Assembly (NCBI GenBank): GCA_025769875.1 | Contig: JAGFNK010000478.1 | Span: forward strand, 1 to 39,608 | DNA from: Russula earlei | Lineage: Eukaryota; Basidiomycota; Agaricomycetes; Russulales; Russulaceae | Length of the DNA: 39,608 nucleotides | Direction: 5' to 3' | Shown: piece after piece, positions 10,182-22,000 of the stretch | How positions within the stretch are numbered: position 1 is the first letter of the stretch | Layout: each line of letters starts with the position of its first letter | Program-made: the position numbers and the translations under genes | Notes under the pieces: generated by a model | Seen by the model: only the letters and a program-made list of their open reading frames with translations | Told to the model about the DNA's origin: nothing | Databases searched by the model: none

Positions 10182-11194
10182 TAAGGACTCAGGAGCAGGT
10201 GGGCAGGGGTCGGAACAGATGGTATGTGGCATAGGTGGCATTGAACAAGAGGATGAGCCAAATGACTAGAATGTACCAGACGGGGACTGGTATGTGTAAC
10301 TGGAGGCAGAGGCAAAGGTTAGAGGCCAGTGCAGTGAAGGGGCTTTAGACAAGGTGGTCATTGAAGAGTACCTTGGAGGCGAGGGGAGTCTTTAAACTGA
10401 GCGGTCACAGGGGAGTAACCAGGAAGATGAGAGTATCACAAATGGACAGTCTGATGACTGCCATGCTACATTGGGGCTTATATACAGTGAACGGGGTCGA
10501 TTACAAAGAACTGGAACTATTCTAGACCCTTTGGTACCACCCAATAGGACTACAGAGGCATAAACTTGCTTGTGTCAAGTTTCAGGCTTACTGAGCGCAT
10601 TACTGATCATTGTGGAGTGATGACATCATTATGATGTCACTGTGGAGCACTTAGTGAGCCTATGAGGTCACTGTGGAGTCACTCAGTCAGCCATGATGTC
10701 ATTGGAGCCTTGACAACATCAAATGAGTTATGCAACAGTTTCTAGGAGTTTGTGCCGCTGTTTTGTGTTCTTGGTGGCTGGGTGGCCATGTGGCTGCCAC
10801 ATGATGATTACCCAATTAGGAAATGGGTGCCTGGTTGTGTTATAGTGCCTTTGCAATAGCGATATCTTGCACTGCAGGAGGGGTAGCCCAATAACAGAAG
10901 TGAGTTGGCAATGCAAAGTGAGAGAGGTCTCTCTTGAGTGAAATAGGACAATATATGGCCAGGACCTGGCCTTGGTTCATAACAGGCACCAACCAATCAT
11001 CAGATGGAGGAAATGACCTCCAAGATACACTCTCTCACACCCATTAGTATATCAATATCATCCAGAAGGGCTTCCTTCACACAAAACCCCAGGGTGCTCC
11101 AGGCACCTCTAGATGGGCCTCACTATGCTGCCTCCTAGTGAACGCCATGGGATGAGGCCTCCTCCAAGCAATCAATGATTTAGGAGGGACAATG

Positions 11195-11782
11195 TGTTAC
11201 CAAGTGGTTTGGGGTCCGGAAGATGCCGGAACACCTGAACTAGGGACTGCACTGTTTGCATTATGTGTGCGTCAGATCTTGATCGTTTATATTCGTTGAT
11301 ATCACATTCGGAGCGCGTTGATCGTATCTTTCAGAAGATGTACTGAAGAAGCAATGAGTAGCATTGCTTCTGTCCCAGATGTTCCTGTACCGCCACGTAC
11401 GTCGATTCCTTGATTGGGGAAGCACTTAATGCTTCCAGCACCGAGATCGTTTACATAGAAGCAACCTCGCTTCTATGAGCCGCCTTTTGCTTCTATAGCA
11501 CCAACCAGTACTACAGTAGCATGAACCTTATCCCTGTAGGGCTATATAAAGCCTCCAGTAGAAACAGTTGAGCCTTAAGCTCGACTTAGTTTGCCAATCC
11601 CAAACAGTTGACTCCTACCCCGTCTGCAGAGCCCCTCTCATCTTGTTGTCATACTGTAGAAGGATCTAACACTCCTTCCCCTCCACAAGTATTGCTTGCT
11701 TGACTCAAGCATATCTGCATTGGTAGGACACGTTTATAGACGCGACCATTGATCTTATTTAAGGCACTTTGGAGCCTTAACA
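11195..11782 (+). mobile_element. Solo LTR, family B, copy 1
   Basis: 588 bp, TGTTACCAAG to GGAGCCTTAACA, with perfect duplication CAATG at 11190-11194 and 11783-11787. The related LTR at 31532-32135 precedes a gag remnant, so family B is Ty3/gypsy-like. The TATA box TATATAAA at 11543-11550 gives plus-strand sense. Upstream lie three perfect palindromes built on GAAGCA (11348-11370, 11418-11436, 11454-11477). It interrupts ORF1 of LINE copy 1. Confidence 0.92.
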
Positions 11783-14091
11783 CAATGATGAAGGAATCCA
11801 TCACAGGATCCACTGACCCAGAACCCCTGGCACCAAACCTCCCCACCCTCTTCCATAGACTGACAGACTCATCCAACCTCCTAGAAGCCCACCTTGCTTG
11901 AAACCTCACTAACTACCAAGATGAGCATTTCATCACCCTGGAGGAATACCAAAAGAAGGCTGCAAAGAAAGCCTCAGTGGAATTGGAAGAAACCTGGAGG
12001 CTTTGGAAGGGGTAACAGGTGGAACAAAGAGCAATGGCACAAGAATCAGATATTCCTGCCACTGCTTGGAACAAAAACTTCACATACTTCCTGCAGTCAG
12101 TGGAAGAGATGGGACTCACCCTCTCTGCTCAAACCACCACTGGCTGCCCACAAATGATGCCCAAAATGGGCAGCAAAAGGACCATATCTGGGTCCCTCCC
12201 ACCATCTGCGATAACCCAACCACCCCACCAAACATACCCCCCTGGTGTGATCAACATGCAATCTCTGCTCCACACACCAAGAGGACAAGACATGGCACAC
12301 TCCCCCACTACCCCCTGACCTACCACTAGGAGGATGGAACCCTCCTCAACACCCAACCCCAAAGGTAAAGCCCAACCTGGTCTGCTAACCAACCCACAAG
12401 GTGCTACACACTCAGATACTGACACAGTCACCCAAGCTGTCATAAGGGCCATGGCTCCTTTTGCAGCACACCTAGAAGCACTGGAAAAACATTCAATGCC
12501 CCCACCACAGAACACAAATATAGGTGAGCCCCAACACAAATGACTTGCTAACACAACCACCAGACAGTGGCTGCCACCACTGTGCCCACCACCAACTAAC
12601 AACAACCATGGCCCCCAACCAATCATCACAACAAACAAGCCAGAATCAGGATTCACCCAGGTCTCCTACCAGAGGAAGACCAAGGACCCAAATAAGGGTG
12701 CACCCCACACTGAAATTGCCCCGGACATGACCATCCTCACCCCAGCTACATATGCTACAGTTGCAGTGACTGAGGCCAACAACCTGAGCCAACCTGCTGG
12801 ACAAAACTCCAGACACCCTAATGCACTGACCATCACAGAAGTGACAGTCCTGTGCTCTGGCAGTCTCAGTGACAGACAAGGGGAACAGAACATAGGTGCA
12901 AGGCCCATGGACACCATAGTCAGGGAGGTCCAACTCCACATGAGCAAAGTGGTAGCCAACCCCATACCACTAAAAGCAGGTAGGTAGAGTGTACACCCAT
13001 GCAGCAAAGGTAATTACATTTTCTCCTTCGAAGGATCTACCTCCTTCAAACACATAATGTTGTATGAGAAGTTCCTACTCCAACCTTTCCAAGGTTTGGG
13101 TCAACTATGCCCCTCCATGGGCTGGACCCGGTTCCTCACACATGGAGTCCCAGTCAAAGACAATGATGTCTTTCTCTTCAGTGCAGATGAGCTTTGCAAG
13201 GAGGTAAAATCTTTTCCAGGACTAACAAAGGCCCATTTCTCCATGCAACTGAGATGGCTTAAGCCAATCAAATGCATAAATGGGCCACCTTTGCCATCTC
13301 TGACCCAGGGGGCTCAGTGACAAGCATGCTCCTCAAGGGCCGCGCCACCCTCTTCGGAAAGGAAGTAACCATTTGTAAGTGGATTGACAAACCTGCACTA
13401 GTCCAATGCTTGAGGTGCCATGCTCTGGGACATACAAAAAAGTCCAAGGCATGCCCTCTAGGTAAGGATTCAGTTAAGTGCTACATATGTGGCATGAACC
13501 ACTTATCTGAAGAGCATGACCAAAAGTGCCCCAAGAAACACACAATCGCAGGACTCTGTAACTGCACACATTTTAAATGCCTCAACAGCCAACTGAGCAG
13601 CCATCATTGCAGAGATGGGAAATGCCCTGCTAGGGACCAATACAGACCAAGGGCCACATGAAAGGCAATATGTGCAAAGAACAAAGGTAAGGACAAGGAG
13701 ACTAACCCTGAAACAGGGGAAGATGAATACATTAGCTGGGCAGAAGGCCTGCCCAACAATGATAAGGAAGATGACATGGACTTGGTGCCAGACCAGGTAA
13801 CTGACAACTTCTTCAACCCTGACCTAATCCCAGTCAACTTCTACCTAATCCCATCCCCCTAAACACACACACAATCCCACTGCACAGCCAGGGCAGACAC
13901 AACACAGATGACACCCAAGAAGAAGTCCATCCAGCTCGGCCCCCCCATGCCCAGCCCATCATGCCACAAGCCAGAGCTGTTTGACCTCACTACACATAAC
14001 ACAATGCGCAGACAAGACCACATTGGCCCAGATGATACAAACACCCTCCCCTGTGCCCACAAGGCAGTGCTGCCAAGACCAACTTTTCTTT

Positions 14092-15927
14092 ATGATGGCA
14101 CACCCAAAACTGAATATAGTGTCAGTGAACATGCACAAGCACAACACCATTACCCATGCTCTACTAAACAGTGCCACTGAGACTAACTTACTGTTTATAC
14201 AGGAACCCTGGTATGACAGGACAGGAACAGCACAGAAAGACAACACCCAAGATGGTGTCAATGTTCTAGGAAGTGCAGCCTCACCAGCATGGGAACTCCT
14301 CTACCCAGGGCTTGAAGACAGACAAAAACCCAAGGTAATGTCATATGCAAGAAAGCCACACCCAGACAACAAACCAAACCCAAACTTCATGGCAATAACA
14401 AGACAAGATGTCTGTAAACACCCATGCATGCAAGTAATAGACATCATACTAGATAGTGAAACCTGGCAAGTAATAAACTACTATCATGACATCAGAGATG
14501 CTACTGCCCTAGCCATGCTCATGTCACTAGATATTGAGCCCACTATCCCGACACTGGTAATAGGAGACTTTAACATGCACTCCCCAATCTGGTCACTGCA
14601 AGGAAACCCCAAATCACATTGGGCTAGCTGATTAGAGGAATGGGCTGTGACCAACCTCCTTACCCTAGCCAACACACCTGGAGAAATAATGTGCAGAGGG
14701 GTGACTCATGAAAGGGACTTGACAATAGACCTAGCTTGGTTTAACATGGCAGTGGTAAGGCTTGCCAAGTTTATCAGTTTTAATGTTGACTGGCCTGTCT
14801 CCCTTGGCTCAGACCATGCCATGCTCCAGCTCATAGGCAACCCCCTCACACCTGACATAACCTCCACAATGAAAAACTCTGATCTAGGCTACATACTGGA
14901 CCTGGAGCAAAAAAGAACCATGGATCAAAACATTCAAAGAGAAATGTGAAAGCTGGACTCTCACTCCACACCCAACCACTGGAAAGCTAGATGAAGAAGT
15001 GGATAGGTATATGACTGACATCCAGCAGACAAATGGAGCCACCCTCAAATGCAGACACCCACACCCCCAGCATGCCACACCCTGGTGGGATGCGGGGTGC
15101 AAGTGGGCCATACAAACACTTAAAGAGGCCCCAAACCGAGAGAAACAGAAAAAGGCACACAAATGGCTCAAGTCCACCATACAAATGGCAAAATGCGAAT
15201 GGGCCAATGAGTACATTGATAAAGCCCAACTTTGGGAAGTCGCCTCTTGGAGACATGGATGCAAAACCATGAAAGTTCCCCCACTTAGAGGACTGGAAGG
15301 TATTGCCAACTCACACAAAGAAATGGCTAACACACTGTCACAGTGGTTCTTTGCTGGAGAGTGACAAGAAGTGGACACCCATTTCCATGATGACCCTGAC
15401 CCACTCCCCCAATGTGAGCTCCCAACAATCCACAAAGACCTAATAAGTGACCTACTCTAGAAAGTGTCTGGATGCTCCACACCAGGCCCCTCAGGCCACT
15501 CTTGGACCATGATAAAGTGGGCATGGGAAGCAAGCCTGGAAAAACTCCTCGGACTCTGGGTGAACTGCCTCAAAACTGGACACCATCCAAGTGCTTGGAA
15601 GGAGGTGCTGGTCTGTGTCATACCCAAACCAAACAGGGCTGATTACACACTGGATAAGAACTTCCACCCCATAGCACTACTTGAATGCCTATGTAAGCTC
15701 CTGGAGAAAATAGTGGCACAGGTCATCTATCAGGATATGGCCAGACATGACCTTGTCCCCACAACACAATTCAGGGGAAGAAACAAATCATCAACAGTTG
15801 ATGCAGGACTCACACTCTTCCACAACATACAATCTGTGCACCAAGCAGGACTCAAATGTGGCCTCTTATTATTTGATATCCAAGGCTTCTTTGACAACAT
15901 AAACTATTGAAGACTAACCCAAGTGCA
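14092..15927 (+). pseudogene. LINE 1 ORF2: AP endonuclease and partial reverse transcriptase
   Basis: Starts around ATGATGGCACACCC (14092 or 14095). The endonuclease motifs follow in order: LNIVSVNMHKHN, LLFIQEPW, VINYYHD, LVIGDFNMHSPIW (14551-14589), LAWFN and GSDHAML (about 14811), the catalytic residues of the APE-type nuclease that nicks target DNA. Stops at 14630 and around 14947-15010 break the frame. The RT begins near 15460 with CVIPKPNRADYTLDKNFHPI and TQFRGRNKSSTVDAGLTLFH, and reaches motif A, LLLFDIQGFFDNINY (15866-15909). Everything after RLTQV, including the YxDD motif, is missing: LINE copy 2 starts there. Confidence 0.82.
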
Positions 15928-16428
15928 ATGGATCTTGGTCCATTACCACCACCATCTCCCAACCCTAACCTCACCCAAATGCCTCCCCAACCTTGGCCAG
16001 AGGAGCCCCCAAACCCAGGGAAGGCCCACCTACTAAGAGGGGAGCAACAAAAAAGCCCAGTCCTGCTACAGGAGATCACAACCACCAGTGATGGGGCCAA
16101 CACAGGTCAAACACAGGCTGAAGGAAGCACCTCCTCCAACCTATGCTCACACACCTCCAAAGTCCTCAACACCATCCAGAAGGGCTTCCTCCCCCAAAGG
16201 TCCCCAGAGGTCCTAGATGCCACAGAATGGGCCCATATCAGCTGCTTACTAGTGAACGCCATTGGACATGGCCTCCTAAAGGCAGCAGAAAACCTCAAAG
16301 AAACTGAGGTTGAATCTGCCATTGCAGGAGCCACAGACCTGGCCCCATCAGAACCTGCCTGCCCCACCTACTTCCACAGGCTAACAAACATGGCTAACCT
16401 TTTGGCAGCTCACCTTGTGGGAACTATC

Positions 16429-17391
16429 TGTCAAGACTCACTGTTGAACAATCCAGTTCAAGAGCGGGAGGTTAGTTCAAAGATGAGTCGATAGACATCC
16501 AAGATGGCGTGGGCAAGTAGTAAAGTCCAGAGCAGTAACAAATACCAAAGGGGTATGGTTACTGGTAAAGTTGAGCAGGTACGCAGGGAAGAAGCCAGGG
16601 TAGTCACAAGGGGACAGTCCTTAAAGAATTATCTCAGGGATAGAGAGTGCCATAAACAAATGGACAGTCTGAAGACTGTCCATTACTTTATTGAGCGCTT
16701 ATATACTACAAGAGAACTGCTAAATAGGGAACAAGTCATGACCTTGTTATCAAGCACAATAGAGTGATGAGTAAGAAATCGGAGTGCGCTTACTGAGCAT
16801 GCTCAGTCATGCTCAGTAAGCTGCTGAGTAAGAAGGTTTCTCTTGATGAGTAAGAGCCTTCACTGTCCATGTGTTCACTGCTTTAGTACACGTGCAAGCA
16901 CCTGATTCATTTTCTGTTAGTTAGTTTAGGGCCGGTCATTTGGAGACTTGTAGTTTGGTTCAAGGAATAGAGTTGTCTATAAGGCCCCTTATATAGTTCT
17001 ATTAGGGTCCTTAGAGTCGACCCTAATACTTCTATTAAGGTCCTTAGTATTGCTTTATAGTTCATTCTATAGTTATTAGAGTTAGTCTAATAACACGTTG
17101 TAGGGTCCTTAGTATTGTGTTAGCGCCTATTGTAGGGCACTTATAGTCATCCTAAAGGGTCCTTAGGGAGGCTATAATACTGTCCTTTATTGCTAAAAGG
17201 GTTGCCATTAAGTGGGGCTTGCTGTATGTCGATTGTGCCGAGAATTGCTTGCACGACAATGCGCGCGCGATATTGTGGACACCTCTACTCACCCCTTTTG
17301 TCTGTGTGAACAGGGTGACACCATAGGAACTGGGTTTCCTCTCATAAGGAAGGGTCCTTCAAGGGCCCTCTCTGGAGAATGGCTCATGACA
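16429..17391 (-). mobile_element. Solo LTR, family C, copy 1
   Basis: 963 bp; the plus strand begins TGTCAAGACTCA and ends GGCTCATGACA. Perfect duplication CTATC at 16424-16428 and 17392-17396. The TATA-type GTATATAAGC reads on the minus strand, so sense is minus. It contains several copies of GGTCCTTAG (about 17006-17170) and a perfect 11-bp-stem hairpin at 16659-16684. The inverted copy is at 32390-33361. It resembles the chromovirus LTR in its ends and in the TATA-hairpin region, so the two families are related. Confidence 0.92.
16659..16684 (-). promoter_or_regulatory. Stem-loop just downstream of LTR C1 TATA box
   Basis: Eleven perfect base pairs (AATGGACAGTC against its complement) around a 4-nt loop. 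In the sense direction it lies about 15-40 bp after GTATATAAGC, at or just after the expected transcription start, so it would sit near the 5' end of the element RNA. The copy in LTR C2 has the same stem; a bulged version occurs in the chromovirus LTRs. Confidence 0.6.
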
Positions 17392-17916
17392 CTATCAAGG
17401 TGATTTCTCTAGCACTCTGGAGGAATGCCAGAGGAAAGTCACTGAAAAGGCAACAACTGAAATTGAAGAAACCTGGAGGATATGGAGGGAAAAGCAGATT
17501 GAACAAAGAGCAGTGGAACAGGAGTTAGAAATTGCCAAAGCTGCTTGAAACAGGAATGTAACCTTCTTCCTGAACACAGCCAAGGAGCTAGGTTTAACCC
17601 TCTCCATGCAAAGAAACACTGATCATCTACAGTTGACACCTAAGGTGGGGAACAAAAGGACCATCTCTGGATCTGCCCCACCACCCCCCATGACCAACAC
17701 ACCCAGGCTAACAACACCCAAGGGAATGAACAACACACACTCCCCCATCCACACTCTGAGAGGATGTAATGAAACATGGCCCACACACACCCCTTGCCCA
17801 CACAACAGACAGGCAGAACCCTCCCCCACACCCAACCCCAAAGGTAAATCTACCCCAAGACTGCTGACAGAATGACAAGGTGCCATTCACACAGAAACCA
17901 CCACCATCACACAGGT

Positions 17917-18794
17917 TGTCAAGACATGTACTGCTGATCCTTAAGGACTCAGGAGCAGGTGGGCAATGTCAAGACACATACTGCTGATCACTAAGGACTC
18001 AGGAGCAGGTGGGCAAGGGTCAGAACAGACGGTACGTGGCATAAACGGCGTTGAACAGGAGGACGAGCCAAACAACAAGGAGATACGAGATGGGGACTGG
18101 TATGTGTTGCAAGAGACAAAGGCAAAGGCTAGAGGCCAGTGTAGCGAGGGGGCTTTGAACAAGGCAGTCATTGAAGAGTACCTTGAGGATGAGAGTAGAC
18201 TTTAAACTGAGCGGTCGCAGGGGAGTACCCAGGAAGATGAGAGTATCACAAATGGACAGTCTGACAACTGCCATGCTACATTGGGGCTTATATACAGTGT
18301 ACAGGGTTGATTACAAAGAACTGGAACTATTCTAGACCCTTTGGTACCATCTGATAGGACTATAGAGGCATAAACTCACTTGTGTCAAGTTTCAGGCTTA
18401 CTGAGCGTATTACTGATCATTGTAGAGCAATGACATCATTATGATGTCACTGTGGAGTGCTTAGTGAGCCTATGAGGTCACTGTGGAGTTGCTCAGTCAG
18501 CCATGATGTCATTGGAGCCTTGATGATGTCAGATGAGTTATGCAACAGTTTCTAGGAGTTTGTGCCGCTGTTTTGGGTTCTTGGTGGCTGGGTGGCCATG
18601 TGGCTGCCATGCGATGATTACCCGATTAGGAAACGGGTGCCTGGTCATGTTATAGTGCCTTTGCATTAGCGATATCTTGCACCGCAGGAGGGGTAGCCCA
18701 AGAAACGGAAGTGAGTTGGCAATGCAAAGTGAGAGAGGTCTCTCTTGAGTGAAATAGACAATATATGGCCAGGACCTGGCCTTGGTTCATAACA
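17917..18794 (-). repeat. Chromovirus 3' LTR with 50-bp terminal tandem duplication
   Basis: 17967-18794 is the standard 828-bp LTR. 17917-17966 is a second copy of its last 50 sense bases, with four differences, and the CAGGT duplication abuts this outer copy. Internal side: a polypurine tract on the minus strand at 18812-18795 (AAAGAGGGGATGAA) directly precedes TGTTATGAACC. Confidence 0.88.
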
Positions 18795-18812
18795 TTCATC
18801 CCCTCTTTATAG
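18795..18812 (-). promoter_or_regulatory. Chromovirus polypurine tract
   Basis: Minus-strand CTATAAAGAGGGGATGAA abuts the start of the 3' LTR, the position where plus-strand DNA synthesis is primed in LTR elements. Confidence 0.65.
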
Positions 18813-19040
18813 ATTTGTTGCTCCTGCAACACTAGGGACTTGTTTCTTTGGAAGGTGGAGTAGTTTGCATATGAAGAGTCAAAGTCTGTTTGGTTGTGGG
18901 GAATTCTCTCGCATTCTATGGATTGTTTTGGGGATAGCTGTGGTCGATTGGGTGCATGTGATCGCTGGGGTTCTCTGAAAAGTTCTTTGGTAACAAGGAT
19001 AAAGATAGTCGTCAATGGAGGTCATGGTGTGCATCTAAGT

Positions 19041-22000
19041 TTAGGAGTTATCCCTGGTGGGAATTGCTTCAAGTCCTTTCAGGTATTTCTGATGAAAGTC
19101 TTTGACTAGTAATTGTGCTTTAGACAGGTTAGATGCTGGTTCCCAGGTATTCTCTGCAGAAGTGTATCCTTTCCATTTTACTAGGTATTGAATCTCTTTG
19201 CGGTTTGGGGAAAGTTGAGAGCTTAAGATCTGTTCTACTTTGTATTGTTCTTCTCCTTCGACCAGTATAGGCAGTGGTTTTGAGAAGTTAGGACCGTGGG
19301 CAGTGGTTTCTTTGTAAGGTTTAATCAGGGAATGATGAAAAACTGGGTGTATCTTCCAAGATCTTGGTAACTCAAGGTGAACGTTTACTGGATATGCCAT
19401 GATGACTTTGAATGGTTCATAACGTCAAGGGGCTAGTTTTGCTTTTGGGTGAGTGGTTCATAGATTTGTGGCTTCCAACCATACTTGATCTCCTTTGTTA
19501 AAGCAAAATGTTGGGGATTGAGGTCCTGATTGTTTCATAATTTTGGTTGCTCAGTTTAGAGAAGCAGCTACTTCTTCTCTAAGTTGGTTTAGTCTCGTTA
19601 GTCTTTTTTGGATCGAAGGGAACTTTGATGTAAAGGCAAGGGGCAGAGTGAATGTTGGGTTAAAGCCATACCAGACCTTGAAAGGGGGTTTGGTCGTTGC
19701 ACTGTGTTGTCTGGCATTATGTGCAAACTCCATAAAGTTCTGCCCAATTGTCCACTTGGTGGTTGCAAAATATTCATAGGTATTGTTCTAGTTCTTGGTT
19801 AACTCATTCTGTTTCTCCATCCATCTGTGGGTGATATGCTGTGCTCAATGATACTTTGACATTTAATTTCTTCCATAGTTCTTGAGTAACTTTTGCTGCG
19901 AATTGAGGGCCTCTGTCTGATATTATTTGCGCTGGAAGGCCTATTCTTCTCCAGACATTGTTCATGATCAAGTTTGCTGTTTCGTCTGCTGTGATTGTCT
20001 TGTGGCAAGGGGTAATGATTATTGCTTTGCTGAATTGATCTACCATGACTAAGAGGCTGTCAAAGCCTTGTAAAATTGGTAGGTCCGTGATAAAGTCCAT
20101 GGTAATGTTTTCCATACTTCTCTGGCTGGTGTAATGGGTACAAGGGGTGTTTCTCTCTTTGGGCAGTTCTTTGTGCTTTGGCAAATTGCACAACCTTCTA
20201 CATAATTTTTGATGTAGGTTAGCATCCCTGGCCACCAATAGTTTCAACTGATTAGTTTGTAGGTTTTCCATTGACCAGGATGTCCCATGGCAAGAGAATC
20301 ATGGTGTAGTCTCAAAGTTTTCTTTTGTAGGGTGTCATTGTTTGGGATGTAGACTTTTCCTTTGAATAATATTAGTCCATCTTTGAGGTTCCAGTCCTGT
20401 AGGCCTTTGGACAACCATCTGGGTCCATTCTTTATAATGATTGCTAATGCCTTAGATACTTCTGGGTCATAGTCTTTGCTAGATTGTAGTTGTTGTCAAA
20501 GGTCTTGGTCACCGATTGGTTCTGTAGCAGAGGTGCGTGTTGCTCTGATTTTAAAATATTTATCATCAAGGAGTATCTTTCCATCATTTTCATTTTGTAT
20601 CCCCTCTTTAAAGTCTGGCCACCTGGATAGACCATCTGCTTTGTTCATAGTCCCTGGGTGATGTGTGATAGTGAAATCAAGATTGCTGAGAAGGAGTGCC
20701 CATCAGGCCTGTCATCAAGTGAGTTTCTGTTTTGTCATGAAGTATGTCAAATTATCATGGTCAGTCCATAACTCAATAGGGTGTGCTGCGCCTTCAAGGT
20801 AGTGTCGAAAGTGCCAAAGGGATGAGACAATGGCAAGGGGTTCCTTATCATAGATCATGTAATTTTGTTGTGCAGGGTCCAAGGACTTTGAGAAATAGGC
20901 TACTGGGTGATATCTGTTAAATTCATCAGGTTGTTCTAAAATTGAGCTGACTGCAAAGTCGCTTGCATCACAGATGAGTCGGAAGGGTTTTGTTGTGATT
21001 TACCCCCTTGCCGGTTCATCCATAATTCCCTTCGTTATTGTTCTCTTTATCACCCTTGTCCCCTTGGTTATTGTTTCATCGCTTGATGCTGATGGTCCCT
21101 TATTGTTTCATCTGTCATGTTTCACTTATTGTGTTTCACTTATTGTGTTTCACCTATTGTCAAAGTTACTTTTGCTATTGGCTCACCTTTATCTATTGTT
21201 CTGCTTATGGTACTGTACAGCCTCGCTACATACAGTATTTAAGCGCCTGTGGAAGCTGGGGAATGCCCCAAGCTTAGCTTTGTCCCATTTCCTGTCGCAT
21301 CCCTTGCCCTGTACTCTCTCAATCACAACTTGCTTGTGCTGGCCTATACTCTGCTTGACCTAAGCACACCTCAAGGAACCCTTGTGTTCCTCTTCCTCCT
21401 CTGCCTCTCTCTCATCATCCTCCTCTTCTGTGAAACCAGAAGATCGACTCTGTCTGCAGGCTGAGTCATTATCTGACTAAGTCTTGAGACGCTAAACCCT
21501 TGACCCGGTCTCTTTGAGCCGGCCCTACTGAACCCTTGAACCAAGTCACAGGGACTTGGCCCCACTGAACCCTGAGCTAACGCTCTTACAGCTGCGACAC
21601 TGTAACAGGTTTAGTATGATCAGGTAACATGAGGACTGGGGCTGTCGTGAATGCCTGGATTAATATTCTAAATGCTTGTTCTTCATTGTCCTCCCATTTG
21701 AAGGGGTGTTCTTTCTTGGTTAGATTAAACAAGGGTTGTGCCATCCGTGAGTATTGGTGGATAAATCGTCAATAGAAGTTGCAAAATCCTAGAAATGCTT
21801 GTACTTCTGGAACATTGGTCAGAGTAGGCCACTTTGTAATGCCTACTAGCTTGTCCCGGTCCATGGATATTTGCCCTTGAGAGATATTGATGCCTAGGTA
21901 ACTAATAGAGGTTTGTCAAAAAGCACATTTCTCTGGTTTCAAGTATAAGTGATGATCTTGGAGTGTCTTTAGGACCTTGTGTGTCCAGTCATCTAGTTTG

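Larger units (their letters stand above)
6934..10984 (-). mobile_element. Solo LTR of the chromovirus family, interrupted by Harbinger
   Basis: Positions 6934-6961 plus 10185-10984 rebuild an 828-bp LTR, exactly the length of the LTRs of the full chromovirus (27410-28237). The plus strand begins TGTCAAGACACG and ends GGTTCATAACA; sense is minus, as in the full element. The 5-bp duplication GGCAC is at 6929-6933 and 10985-10989. It sits in ORF1 of LINE copy 1 and in turn received the Harbinger element between 6961 and 10182. Confidence 0.92.
6689..13662 (+). pseudogene. LINE 1 ORF1 (zinc-knuckle nucleic-acid-binding protein), split and broken
   Basis: Read through 6689-6933, 10990-11194 and 11788-13662. 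The N-terminus is MDLGLPPPPPPNPNPN, nearly the same as at 15928. A middle part with LEEYQKKAAKKASVELEETW is helical and coiled-coil-like, then a Pro/Thr/Ser/Asn-rich linker. The C-terminal part (about 13390-13660) has a Cys/His array: CLRCHALGHTKKSKAC, CYICGMNHLSEEHDQKC, then CNC and CRDGKC, the CCHC-type knuckles of LINE ORF1 proteins that coat the element RNA. Several in-frame stops (for example in 11000-11200 and at 12318) and a frame change near 13300 show that it is dead. Confidence 0.75.
6689..15927 (+). mobile_element. LINE (non-LTR retrotransposon) copy 1, nested and 3'-truncated
   Basis: Removing two nested insertions joins 6689-6933, 10990-11194 and 11788-15927 into one degenerate LINE. 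Each join is supported by a target-site duplication (GGCAC, CAATG) and by continuity with LINE copy 2 at 15928. ORF1 starts ATGGATCTTGG, is proline-rich, and ends in a cysteine/histidine-rich zinc-knuckle block. ORF2 has an AP-type endonuclease and the start of a reverse transcriptase. The copy stops just past RT motif A, where LINE copy 2 begins. The ORF1 zinc knuckles followed by APE endonuclease and RT fit the Tad1/I-like LINEs of fungi; the clade is inferred. Confidence 0.85.

Noticed and set aside
12129..12656. 175-codon minus-strand frame opposite LINE ORF1
   Set aside because: It is the antisense shadow of the Pro/Thr-rich ORF1 linker, with no homology of its own.
16504..16767. Open frame inside LTR C1
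   Set aside because: It lies wholly within an LTR, uses the antisense strand of the element, and is not kept in the inverted copy.
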